NCBI RefSeq assembly: GCF_963169125.1
Contig: NC_084800.1
Location: 55,412,866-55,476,865 of the forward strand
DNA: 64,000 bases
Source of the DNA: Humulus lupulus
Taxonomy: Eukaryota; Streptophyta; Magnoliopsida; Rosales; Cannabaceae
Direction of reading: 5' to 3'
Position 1 is the stretch's first letter, and each line of letters begins with the position of its first letter. The position numbers and the translations under genes are program-made. Shown here piece after piece: positions 11,001 through 22,429 of the stretch. The notes under the pieces are model-generated. The model had not been told where the DNA came from. It made no database searches and saw only the letters and a program-made list of their open reading frames with translations.

Positions 11001-12628
11001 GAATCAGCATTTTTGGCAAGACACATTGAGGATAATTCAGTAAGGGAAGGAACCCGACGCTTCAAAAGCTCACGTTCTTCACTTTTCTTAGGTGTCCATA
11101 CCAGCTGAGCAGGTTTGCTACCAACCGACAAAGAACTACCTGCTGGCAGATTTCTTCTTTCTCGATCTTTAATAATCTTCAGGGCAGTGGAAAACGGACC
11201 AGGCCAATCTTCAAAATCCGTTTCATCAACATCTTCAGCAGGGATTTCATCATTTTCTTCCTCTTCACGATCAAAAAGAGCAAACCGAGTAGCATTTTGC
11301 TTGGCTATATCTCTAAACCGTTCCATGTACCTAGTTGAATTATTAATCACTCTTGTATTAGAGTTCCTAGCCTCCCCTTCAGCTATTGCTACATTGGCCA
11401 GGAATGAAATAGCATTTGAGACCTCCACATTGTCCACTGGTAAAATAGCATCTGAGACCACATTCTCCTCTGTCGAAATAGCATTTGAGACCACACTGTT
11501 CACTGAAATCTTAACTTCAGACTCCATTTCCACTTCCAATCCCAAGCCTAATCCCAATTCCAATCCCATTTTATCATCACTATTGATATTAGCTACCATT
11601 GGATCTTCAACCAACTTTCCCTTCCCTTTCTCCTTACTGCTGAATCTCCTTCTCCCGTGATGAGTATCATTGCCAATGGCAATAGGGGCTTCCTCCAGAT
11701 TTTCAATGACATTACCACCCTCTTCACATCCAAAACTCATCTTTCTCTTGCCCTTCCTATTTCCTCCGACCATTTCCCTTTCATTGATAGACTCGGCACT
11801 ACCACCCTCAACAACGTTCACATCAAAACTCCCTATATCACGTTCCAAATCCAACACATCTAAATCAACGCAATTCGACAAAACACCATGATTGGCCAAC
11901 TCTCCCTTTTGTTTTTCTCCTCTTTCGGGTGAGTCTTCCCCAAAATCTCCCAAATCTATAACTTCCCTCTCTTTATCAACTCCTTCTACACCTTTCTTCG
12001 CAACTTTCTTACCTGACCGCAAGTTCAAGAAACCTTTTCTTCCTTCACCGTCTTCTGCACATTCCGAAGGCATAGAATTAATATCAATACCCAACTTTCT
12101 CTTCCCAGAATTTCCCGAACCCGAACCCAACCCATGTTCATCCAAACTCTCACCGGGTCCTCTATCTTCATCTCCATTCTCAAAAACCCTAAACTTCTTA
12201 CCAAACAACGTAAAATCCCTCTCATTATTTACTGCTATACCCAAAACCCCGTCATCAACTGCCTCCTCGTTTCCTTTCGAAACCTGGACATCCTCACCTG
12301 AGTCACCACTCCTACGAGGACCGCCCTCGGCCGGATTCTGACCCAAAACTTCATCGGGCTCCGCCGTCTTGGAAGCGAGTCGGAGGCTACGTCTCCGCAT
12401 TGACCCAGATAGAGACGCCGAATCGGGTCCTGACCCCATGGAAACTGCGGGAGAATTCGAAGGTGGGTCAGTGTTCGGGGAGCGAGAGGAAGAAAGCGCA
12501 GAAGGTTCTTTGTTCTGGGCTGGAGTAGAAGGCTCCAAACTGTGCTTTTGTCTAGTCTTTTGGGTTTTGGTTTTGGTTTTGGGTGTCGTTTCAACTGAAA
12601 CGATTTCCCGAGACCTTAAAACCCTCAT
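8074..12628 (-). CDS. RAD7/Rhp7-like nuclear leucine-rich-repeat protein, six exons
   Basis: The coding exons in sense order are 12628-10799, 9970-9537, 9447-9286, 8876-8801, 8554-8399 and 8220-8074. All junctions are GT-AG, frames join exactly (2805 bases), and the protein is 934 residues. Residues 1-610 come from the first exon: basic and Ser/Pro-rich with a RRRSLRLAS patch, then a conserved YMERFRDIAKQNATRFALF segment, an acidic stretch (EEEENDEIPAEDVDETDFED), and a block typical of RAD7-like proteins (LTELSSMCLAKNADSI, LPDYILV). The rest is about ten Cys-type leucine-rich repeats (LRSLNISQCS, LRELYLDDCQ, LNSLDLSWCRNLTD, LRVLKLFGCTQITD). In yeast, Rad7 helps recognise UV damage in global-genome repair and acts in a cullin ubiquitin ligase. 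A similar role for this plant protein is inference. The start was chosen as the first ATG of the long exon. No premature stop is present, and this is the one host gene that looks functional. Confidence 0.88.
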
Positions 12629-13512
12629 TGGGTTGGATTATCCGAAAGAGTAAGAGAGAGAAAGTAAAGAAATTTATGGAGCGAGAAAGTGAGTTGACTC
12701 GCGAATCAAATATTATAGCGATAGGCGAATGCGACGGAGAGTTGGAAGAGACTACGGTTAGGTTTTGCGCCCCGTTTCGGCTTTGTTAATTAAATAAAAA
12801 TAAATAAAAATAAAAAGCTTGCGCGGTACGCTTATATTTTTCCCGCCATATGATAATCCTAACTTTTTTTTCCTTTTCAAAATAAATTATGTTATTTTTC
12901 TTTCTCCCTTTTTCTTTATTTTCTTTCGCGAGAATTACATTAAAATCAATTATTGTTCATTCTTTGGAGGATTTTTACTTTTTTAAGCAACTTTTATTTG
13001 TTTTCTTTAATCCAAAAATAGTAAATTCAATTATTATTCTCATTTAGTTATTAATATCTAAATTAATCAAATTACACCGAACCAATTCAATTACAAAAAA
13101 TCAAATATCAAATTACAATTGAATTGGAATAGATTTGAATGATTGGATTAGATCGGATGGAATGACACTGTGAAAATACAATTAAAAATTGATACAATCC
13201 AATTACATATAATATATATTGAAAATTATTTATATTTCTTTATATATGTTAAAAAATATATTTTTTATTTTTTTATTGGCTAATTATTAGTCTTCTTCTA
13301 TATATTTTCACACCTAATTAGAGAATAAAACATTGAAGATATATATCTATTCTCCTCCTTCTCTCTTATTTTCATTTTAGATTTTTGAAAATGAATGAAA
13401 TAGAGGCAACAACTCATTTTCAATACTACATAACTTTAAACCAGTTAATTCATTTAGGTTCAATACTACTTCAAGATTTTAGTTTGATTAAACTAGTAAG
13501 GTTGATAGCTTT
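12629..13512. other. Promoter region of the RAD7-like gene and AT-rich spacer
   Basis: The first ~250 bases upstream of the ATG at 12628 (12629-12900) should hold the promoter and 5' UTR; pyrimidine-rich stretches are present on the sense strand but no clear TATA box. From 12900 to 13512 the sequence is AT-rich with no gene seen. Confidence 0.45.
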
Positions 13513-16400
13513 TGTAACGCCCCAACTCCAGAGACCGTTACGATGTGCCTTGTAAACAGTGCTAAACTCGCTAATCGAGTCATTTGGCCAAAACGTGTAA
13601 CTAAGTATGATTAGCGGTTTAGGGATTAAACATTTTGGTTAAGATGTAACGTTTCACTAGAACGTTTAATGTATACATTGGGATCCCGAAAATATAATTT
13701 CAGAGTTTATTACAGAAAATATTTACAAACAGGCCGTTCTAAGCGGCAAAACAGGGTTCAACCCTAGTTCCACTTTAAACATCGGCCGTGGCGGACGAGC
13801 AGCTGCATATGTACACGTCATCACCTAAGCTTTCCAACTCAAGGATGGTTCAGCTTCCTCTTGCCTTTACCTGCACCACGTAGCACCCGTGAGCCAAAGC
13901 CCAGCAAGAAAACGCAGAATAACATGATATAATATCAACAATAACCATAGTAACCATTCAGGACTATCAGTCCAAGAAAATAGGTGACAATAGCCAAAAG
14001 TCACAATAATGAGCATCGCTCCCTCTAGCCATGTGACGATAGGGTCACCAGGGCTTAACTGATAAGTGATTCTTTCTTAAGTTTGATTAGGACAGGTGCA
14101 AGGTGATTAGTCACCAACATAACCTTCCTCACGACTCTAGAGTCGAAACTATGGACAACGTCCCTTAGCCATGTGACAAACTGTCACCGGGGTCATATAC
14201 CTTGGCTATAGTCATCTGGTCGTAGACCAGGCAAGCGCTTATAGTTCTCATTGACCTTTCGGTCGGTCCAGCACTAATACCCCATATGAGTCATTCAATG
14301 CCGACCTCGATTAGATCTAATCTTTATTTGGCCCGGCGTTTGCAACGCACTGCCACCTCTGACCCTTGGGTCGGTAAAACACGACCAGCGCTCAGCCCGT
14401 GGTGAACTTAACTAATAATTCACAGCTTCACAGACGGATCTGACACCATTGTCGATTCTGACTAATAAGTCAGCGCCATACACAGGTAAGCCATGCCACC
14501 AAACATATACCACATGTCCAATATCCAATAACAAGGTATTCAGCATGCTTACTCAACAAATACTAGTACAATTAGGACTATGCATTAACACAGAAGCTCA
14601 AGCTCTGAACGATATCACACCCAGTATACAAAGCATGCCCTAATCACATGTTTCTCATGCATCATATGCAATATATCCCACAATCCAACATGCACCAATA
14701 ACAGCCATGCATGTCACGTTTAATAGTCAACCAACACGCATCAAGAATAGCCATGCATGTCATACATAATAATCAACCGACATGCATCAATAATAACCAC
14801 GCATGTCATACTCAGTAATCAACCAACATGCATCATAATAGCCATGCATGTCACATATACACAGGGTGCAGTTTTCTTATCTCAGATTCGAGCTAGAACC
14901 AATATAAGAACGACCCTTGAGAACGGTCAACTTTTAAGCCCTTAGCGGTCACCTAATCATAACCAAATATGGAACACCATCAATAACATGATAATCAAAG
15001 GTTCCACACCAATATCTAGCCCCCAAGAGATCAATCCAACCTAATCCAAGTAGTAGGGACACTCCCGAGGCCCATAGCTAAGTTCCTGGGGTCAAAACGA
15101 GCAAACGGGGTGAAAACAGGGCAAGGGCTGCGGCCCTAGCACCCTGGGCCGCGGCCCCCAGAATTTCCAGAGGCAAGCGCCGCGGCGCCCCACACAAGGG
15201 TCGCGACGCCCAGCAAGACAGAAAGGCCACCTGCTAACTCGAGCTAGGGCCGCGGCACCCAAGAACAGGGCCGCGGCGCCCAACCCAGAACCATTCTCCA
15301 ACGTGTTTTCAACACTTCAAAGTCCCCAAAAACACACCTAAACATTCCCCAACCATCAAAACAAAGTTCCCAAGCTTCCCAATACCTCAAAACCCAAGGT
15401 TCAAACGAACCGAAAACTCAACGATTCACAAAATCAATTCAAAGCTTAGAAACTCGGAATAACTCAAAACTTAAACTTCAAGTACCTTTGATTGGGTTGT
15501 TTTCCGTCAAATCCTTCGGTTAAGAAGCTTCTATTCTTTCCTAGGATCGCTGTGCCTCGACCCTCGCTTGATTCCGACTCCCAGAACTCAAGATATCTTC
15601 GAAAACGCTCAAACGGTAAAACGGACCGTCAAGAGAGAGAACGAGAGGTTTCCTAACGTACGTTCTTATCTGACAAGCTACTTCAAGCTTAAGTAACCTC
15701 AAATAAAACCTAGTGCTCGGGGTCCCGAAAACACCCCCGGGGACACTATAGTCAAAACTTCCAGAATTCCATCCTGATCTCAAATACTCCCAATCTATCA
15801 CCAAATAAACATTTCTATTACCCCGAAATTGACCCCGTTATGACAAAACCGCTAATCCATATATATGACCGTCTCATGCCGAATAGCTCGAATATATCTC
15901 CATAATAATGAAATCTCGTTCACAAATTACAGTATGCACCCAAAATATACATTTACGCTCACAGTGGCCAAATTACCAAAATACCCTTATAATAATAAAT
16001 ACTCACATATGCATGCATTCACCATCATATAATAATATAATTCACATTAACACGCATATGATCATTAAATATCATAATAAATCAATTATGGCCCTCCCGG
16101 CCTCCTAATCAAGGTCCTAAACCTCATTAGGAAATTTGGAGCATTACAACTATCCCCTCCTTACAGAAATTTCGTCCTCGAAATTTACTCAACAGCTCGG
16201 AACCAGAATTCCACTCACTAGATATAAATTTCCTTGCCCTGGGTCGCTTCCTCGACCTCACTATCACTATAGCCTTACCATAACCCAAGGTACTTTCTGT
16301 GTAACAGAACCTCATTACTTATGTCACAATCTGAACTGGCTATTCCTTACCGGAATACTCAACCCGCCACAAGATGAGTTGGGTACGGGTTGTAATAATA
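13513..16400 (-). mobile_element. Tekay/Del-type Ty3-gypsy: 3' LTR plus the end of the internal region (minus)
   Basis: The LTR spans 13513-16148 (+ strand TGTAACGCCCC to GCATTACA). Read on the minus strand, the sequence just before the LTR is AAATTTCGAGGACGAAATTTC, then a polypurine tract (GTAAGGAGGGGATAGT at 16164-16149). This is the characteristic 3' end of plant chromovirus (Tekay/Del) elements. About 250 bases of internal sequence remain and then homology is lost near 16400, so the rest of the element has been deleted. The LTR holds a CpG-rich segment at 15118-15290 with repeated CCGCGG palindromes, and a short open frame (15301-15092, -). Confidence 0.82.
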
Positions 16401-18811
16401 TAAGGAGGGTTTAACTCGCACTCACTACTTTATTTTTGTGTATATACATTTTTAGTAATAATCTAAATCTAAAAATACAAACCATAAATGACTCATTAAA
16501 AATTATAAAGTTTGTGACCCTTTTAATATGTTTGATAAAGATATTGGATTTTTGGATATGAATCGTTGTATTCTTTATATTTATACATATATATTTATGG
16601 TAGTCCAAAGATTTAACTTTTTTTAATGAAAGTCGTTGCTATGAGATTAATGGTGGTAACTCAGGAATTGTATATAAAAATTTGTTTAGAAAAAATAGAT
16701 GAAAAAATAAATAGTGCTACTTGTATTGATGGTTTAATATTAGTGAAATTTTTCATAACAAAACTCAAACTGTTGAAATTATTAATGTGTAGATTGATGA
16801 GTTCAATATCATTTATAATTGGAAAAATTACATAAAATACTAATTTTCGCTCAAAAATTACGTTTTTACAGTCAAACATTTTTTTTCAATTTTACGCTTT
16901 TAAGGAAATTTTTATGGTTTTGTCTTTTTTTTTTTCACGTTGTTTTTATGTTTTTTTTTTTTGTGTTTTACGTTGTTTTTAGGTTTTTTTGGGTTGATGC
17001 TTTGTTGGTCCAGTGAGTTGTTTCCAAGTTGCTTTCAAGTTGCTTTTTAGTTGTTTTTTCCTAAAAACCACATTTTCATAATTATGAAACTTTGAAAATC
17101 GTATTTTTGAAAACTTGAGTGCGTATTTTTGAAGAAAAAAAATGAATCGTAAAAAAGTAAAAAAAAAATGTGTATTTAAGAAAAAATCTCTTTATAATTT
17201 GTATAATTTAGATAATTATTATAATTTTTTTTTTGTAAAGTTTTATATTCAAATTTGAGATACTATAATATTTTATCAAATGATTATTCATGAAGACATT
17301 GATGAGTAAAGATGGTATAAGTTTGAACTTTATAGTCTATATTTTTAATTTTTAAATATCATAAGTTGATAATTTTGACATTTAAATCAACTCAACTAGT
17401 CCATAAAACTGCATAAATTCGCCCATAAAAACCGCTCAAATCGCACACTTATTGGGTAGTTATGGGTTGCATTTTTCTCAAACCATCAAATAAAAAAACT
17501 GCACAAACTGCCAAAAACTCGCTCAACCCACCTCCCGTGCACCCCTAGTATATATATATATATATGTATGTTTGTGTTCATACATGTATGCATGTGCATA
17601 TAACTATATATATGTTTGTGTGTTTTTGTGTGTGATCTTAATACATTCTTTTAGCAAGATTTATTTTTTATAGTGATTGTTTCTTAAGATTTTGTGTATT
17701 GTGTAATATTGATTTTGGAGTTTTTGTTTTTTCTAGGTCAAAGTGGTGAATTTTATTTAGATTTGTTATTTTTATTGTTGTATTAATGTATATAAAAAAT
17801 TATTTTTTAAATTATTATTAATAAGATAAAATAGAGTTAAAAAGAATATGGAGGTCCAATGCCTCAAAATTTTATTAATTAATATTTTTTAGTAAACAAA
17901 TCTCTCTAACTCCAAAAATGAGACTTGTTTTTAATAAAAATAAAAAATGCTTAAAAATGAGATTTTTGAACCAAACAATGTATTTCAAGGTCCAAAACCT
18001 TTCATCTAATCTATAATGCCTCTAAAAATGATACTTTAAAAAATATATTATTAACATAAAAAATGGTAAAAATTACATTATTCAAGTAAAAGTTGGTAAA
18101 TTTGGCTAAAAGTGCAAGTTTTAAAAAAAAGCCTATTACAAGGCCCTATGAATCTAAATCTAAATCTGAACTCGTCCGAAATCTGAAATCTGAACTCGAC
18201 AAAACCTTAATGTAGTTTGGACGGGTTTTGGAGGTGCTTTCTTAAATCTGAAACCCGTAAATTCCGAATCTAAAAACTCAAAATCTGAAAAACTCGCCCG
18301 ATGTGCACCCCTACATACTAGCACCCATTCACCTGAAACTCGCTCCAACCTGAAGCAATTTAGGTGAAACCCACTCAATTGGAATACATTTTCAAATTGG
18401 GTGCATATAGTACCTTTAGGGTTTCGGGTAAAAAAAAAGATTCCAAAGTCTCTCACCGTCGTGCCTCTCCCACCATGCCATTTTATTTCTCATAATCTCA
18501 TTCTCTCAGTTTGTCTCAAATCCCACGATCATTAATTCTCTCATTCTTAGTCTCTCACCCGCACCCCAACACAACCCACTCTGGCTCTCTCTCAACTATC
18601 ACTCAGTGTCACCGTGTGTTTCATATGGACAAGCGTTTATTCCCTTTTCATATAATAATGGAGCATATTTATTTATTTCTTTATTTATTTATTTTATATG
18701 CAGTGATAAAATTGTCTACAAATTTGAACAAAATGATATGACGCATTGATTGTTAATAAAAAAATATTTTAAAAAATAGAAAAATATATTACAAGAGTTA
18801 TATATATATAT
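16401..18811. other. AT-rich spacer with two hAT-like terminal sequences
   Basis: I see no gene. Two segments end in GTGCACCCCTA (about 17533-17550 and 18304-18315), which resembles the terminal inverted repeat of hAT elements (TAGGGGTG). They are preceded by repetitive subterminal motifs such as AAATCTGAAACCCG, but matching left ends were not found. A 0.33-kb segment (16830-17165) recurs inverted at 56335-56720. A dinucleotide AT/GT tract lies at 17550-17630. Confidence 0.4.
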
Positions 18812-19432
18812 TGTTGACACTCGATTTGGCCAACGACACAGAGTCAAAAATACGACAAGAAATGAGATGATAATCAATAATGGAATCTAATGATAAATAA
18901 CAAACGCAAACGATTTATAGTGGTTCGACCCCAATTGATGGTGATGACCTACGTCCACTTAGTGCTATTATTAAAATTGAATTCCAATGTCGTGATCAAA
19001 GAACTAGGGTTCTTGAGTTTCACAAACCTTTGGAGAGTTACAATAAGACGATGGATAATCGCATTGTATGTTACTTCTCTCAGTATTCAGAGAAGGGATT
19101 CAAAAGTCAAAAAGTCCCAACATTAAGCTCTCTCATGCATATTTATAGGCTCAAGGGGGGTTACATGGACCAATGAGCCTTAACTCTCCTTAATATCTGT
19201 GTATCAAGGTAATAAAAAGGAAATAATCAACGTAGTTATTACAAGATTACAATCTTTTAAGGAAATAAACTGAATCATACGACCAGGCTAGTCGTATCTA
19301 ATCGTGAAGTTTGACGAAGCAAGGTGTAGCTGGTCGATAATCGAACAACATCACCTTATTTCGACTCTGCCACGTGTCAACTACGTGTGAGAAATCCTTG
19401 TCACGTCATCAGCAGCCGTTTTTGGGTAAACA
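18812..19432 (+). mobile_element. Solo LTR, 621 bp, TSD TATAT
   Basis: It starts TGTTGACACTCGATTTGGCC and ends GGGTAAACA, flanked by TATAT at 18807-18811 and 19433-19437. It is the short relative of the solo LTR at 51083-52545: both share the first ~45 bases (GCCAACGAC, TACGACAAG) and a TAGTGGTTCGNCCCC block. The superfamily was not assigned because no internal sequence remains. The target duplication lies in an AT dinucleotide run, so it is weak evidence by itself. Confidence 0.7.
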
Positions 19433-19437
19433 TATAT

Positions 19438-20077
19438 ATATTATATATCTCTTTTATATAAAAATTCGTATTTAAAGAAAATTCTTAATGTTAGCGGTTA
19501 TTACAAATATTTAATAGGATATATACTTTTAAAAGTTATTAAAAATAGATATTTATTAATTATATTAATACAAATTCAAATATTATAAAATATCATTATT
19601 ATAATAATATATAATACATAATAATTTTTATTGAAAAAATTATTATTTATATTTATAAAGAAAACATGTTTTTTAATTATTTAATGTAACTTAAACTAAA
19701 TATATATTTATATGTAATAACAACAAACGTTATAAATACATTATATATAGGTGTCATGTGCGTATAAATAGTATGACTATGTAACTACATAAAAAAATTA
19801 GAATAATATTTATCTTCTATAAATAATAACATTTACCTAGAAAATTAGTTTTTTCCTTAAAATATTTATTTCTTAAAAGTAACAAATAATAGCTTCTTGT
19901 AAAACAACTTTTGAAAAGCCCAAAGTCAAAAGAAAAAGTAGAGTCATCCACCATAATAAGTATATATTAATAAATTAAACATTGTATAAATAATAGAGGA
20001 ATAAGAAATTTAATTAGAAAGAAAATAATTAGTATAAATTTTTCGTTTTTTTTTTAATTAGTCGTCTATTTTTTTTA
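19438..20077. other. AT-rich spacer
   Basis: More than 80 percent A+T by eye, with no gene or clear element end seen. Confidence 0.5.
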
Positions 20078-20542
20078 GGGGAAATAGCGTCAAAAGTACC
20101 CCATGTTCTAAGAAACTAGTGATTTAGTACCCAATCTTTTTCTTCTTTTTTTTGTGGGAATAGTAGCCATTGTCCACTTCCGTTGGTATCCGTCGGTACC
20201 CAGTCTAATTCTGTCTTATTTTGTCCATCTGTACAGTGGAGATTAATTCACCATTTAGTTTTTTAAAAACCAAAATTTGAAATAAAAAAATGTTTTATTT
20301 AAAAACCAAATAAAAACAAACTCTAAAAATTAAAAACAAAACAAAATCAAAACTGAAAAACTCCATGAACGACTGTGGAAGACCAAACCCAGACAATACC
20401 CCATTTCGAAAACCAAACCCAAATAAATCCCCAAACCTAGCGACCATTTGCTGCGAAAATGAAGAACTAGTTTTGCATTTCCATTTTCGAAGAGAGGGAA
20501 GACGACGATTATGCCATACGGAATGTCGTCGTTTCGTAAACC

Positions 20543-20792
20543 ATGTAAAGCCCCACGTCACATTGGATTGCTTCCTGGAATGACGACTGGCCCTACAAAC
20601 CAACACGAGTCTTTCCAGCGTGCTTTGTCCTCACTCGCACGCTTCTTGGGGAAACTTCCCAGGAGGTCACCCATCATCAGATTGCTCCAGGTCAAGCACG
20701 CTTAACTTTGGAGTTCTCAAGTGATGGGCTACCGAAAAGAAGATGCATCTTGTTGGCATAGGTAGTACCCATCAATCTGTTTACATCCCTAT
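20543..20792 (-). mobile_element. Cassandra-type LTR fragment with 5S rRNA-like core (minus)
   Basis: The minus strand reads GAGAACTCCAAAGTTAAGCG and later GATGGGTGACCTCCTGGGAA, matching the internal promoter region of plant 5S rRNA. It is the inverted, truncated relative of 29566-29936. Its outer end is TGTAAAGCCCCACGTCACAT; its other end is cut off at about 20792, where the Del LTR begins. Confidence 0.8.
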
Positions 20793-22410
20793 TTTAGGCT
20801 GAGGAAGTGAGGAACTGAAGTCTTGCAATGCTGGGAAGTGATTCAGGGTTGAATTAAGTGCAGAGGTAAGCTCCTATACTGAATTTTACTGTTGAATTCT
20901 ACCATGGTTGGGAAGCTTGCATGAGAGTTGAGTTTTGATTTGATTTAAGGGTAGGTAAGGATTAGGGAGTTGCTTTTAGGTGGTAATGATGTTTAGGTTA
21001 TAAGGATAAGGAATCTAAGCTTAATTCTGGGTTGAATTGGTGTTAGGAGTGAGAATGTATTGTTTAGGTTCAGGGAAAATATGCAGAGAAATGATGTTTT
21101 ATGGGTTTCGGAGGCCCAAGCCGCGGCCCTATTCTTCATGTGTCGCGGCCCGCGTGCTTAAGGAGGTTGGAGAAGCCTCTGGTTCGCTCAGCCGCTGCGG
21201 CATGGGGGAGCATGCCGCGGCTCGTGTCCTCCAGCAGAGAGGGCCTTGACCTCTAACTAGGTAGCGGGCCACGACCCTAAATGGGAATATAAGGGAAGTT
21301 AAGGTTTTTAGCTCGAGAACTCAAATGTTAAGGCTCGGGAAGGATTTTACTACCCGGTTTGGTAGAATCCAAGGTCCCAGAGGCTAGTTTAATTTTTTGA
21401 AGTTATTTATTGGTTTAGAACTTGATGGATGATTATTATGAATGTGTTGTGACTAGGTTTTCAATGAGGCTCAGGATAGAGGACTGTGCTCAGGATTGCG
21501 GTATTTAGAAAGCTCGGGACACAAGTAAGAAAATTGTTGTACCCGTAGAGCAGGGCATGGCCCTACTAATTGTATTACAGGGCGTAGCCCTATTGTTAGT
21601 ATTGCAGGGCGTAGCCTTATTGCATGTATTGTAGGACATGGACCTAATGCTTAAATTTAATATGCGTTTAAATATTTGTGTAAATTATGCTATGTGTTGC
21701 ATGTTGTGAGACAACGGCCAAGGCTGGGAATGACAAAGGTCGGGAATGACGAAGGCCGAGAACGGCAAGAAGCTGAGTACGGCAAGGGGTTGGGATCGAC
21801 ATTGAGCATGCTGAGTACAGGCCATAGAGAGAGACCCTCCTAGGGTGCTGGAGCCACCCTCTTGAGGAAAAACGCAAACCCAGGGCCTGGTAAAGCTCCT
21901 GGGACGGCGTTGGGGCTATGTGTTTAGTTTGTTGGCTGTTTTATTGTATGTTGTGGATAGTTATGTATATGTTATATGTTTTGTGTTGAGTTTTCTTGCT
22001 AGGCTTCGGCTCATGGGTGCTCTATGTTGCAGGTAAGGGCAAGGGAAAGGTCGACTAACCATGAGTATGGAGAGCATGGAGTGATGGGTACATGTTCGGC
22101 CTGCTTGGCTGCCACGGCCAGGGTTATTTTTGAGAAAATGTACTGTAATAGTTGTTTTGTTGCCTAAGTCGACCATATGTATATTTTGATCTATAATGTA
22201 TTTTATAAACCGTATTTTATAAACCGTATTTTGGGATCCCAATTGTAAAACTTTCTAAGATTTCAACGAATAACCAAATGTTTTATACTTAATGTCTTTA
22301 AACAAGTTTAACTTCAGTTTAGTTACACTTTTAACCTAAAATCTTGATTAGCGAGCTAATGGCACATTTTTAACTCACTTAGTAATGGCTCAAGGAAGTA
22401 GGGCATTACA
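20793..22410 (+). mobile_element. 5'-truncated Del-type LTR (plus)
   Basis: It ends in TAGGGCATTACA at 22410. It contains the family's conserved block around 21984-22045 (TTTTCTTGCTAGGCTTCGGC, ATGGGTGCTCTATGTTGCAG), also present in the Del LTRs at 13513, 23059, 36788 and 37985. About 1.6 kb remains compared with 2.3-2.6 kb in the others. A TCGCGGCCC/CCGCGGC-rich stretch lies at 21120-21250. No primer-binding site follows the 3' end, so it is a solo or broken LTR. Confidence 0.75.
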
Positions 22411-22429
22411 AAAGTGGAAGGCCTATTGA

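Noticed and set aside
11115..12653. Several + strand open frames opposite the first exon of the RAD7-like gene
   Set aside because: They are shadows of the biased (Ser/Glu/Arg-rich) coding sequence on the other strand.
18160..18456. A 98-residue minus-strand open frame
   Set aside because: It overlaps hAT-like subterminal repeats and shows no domain.
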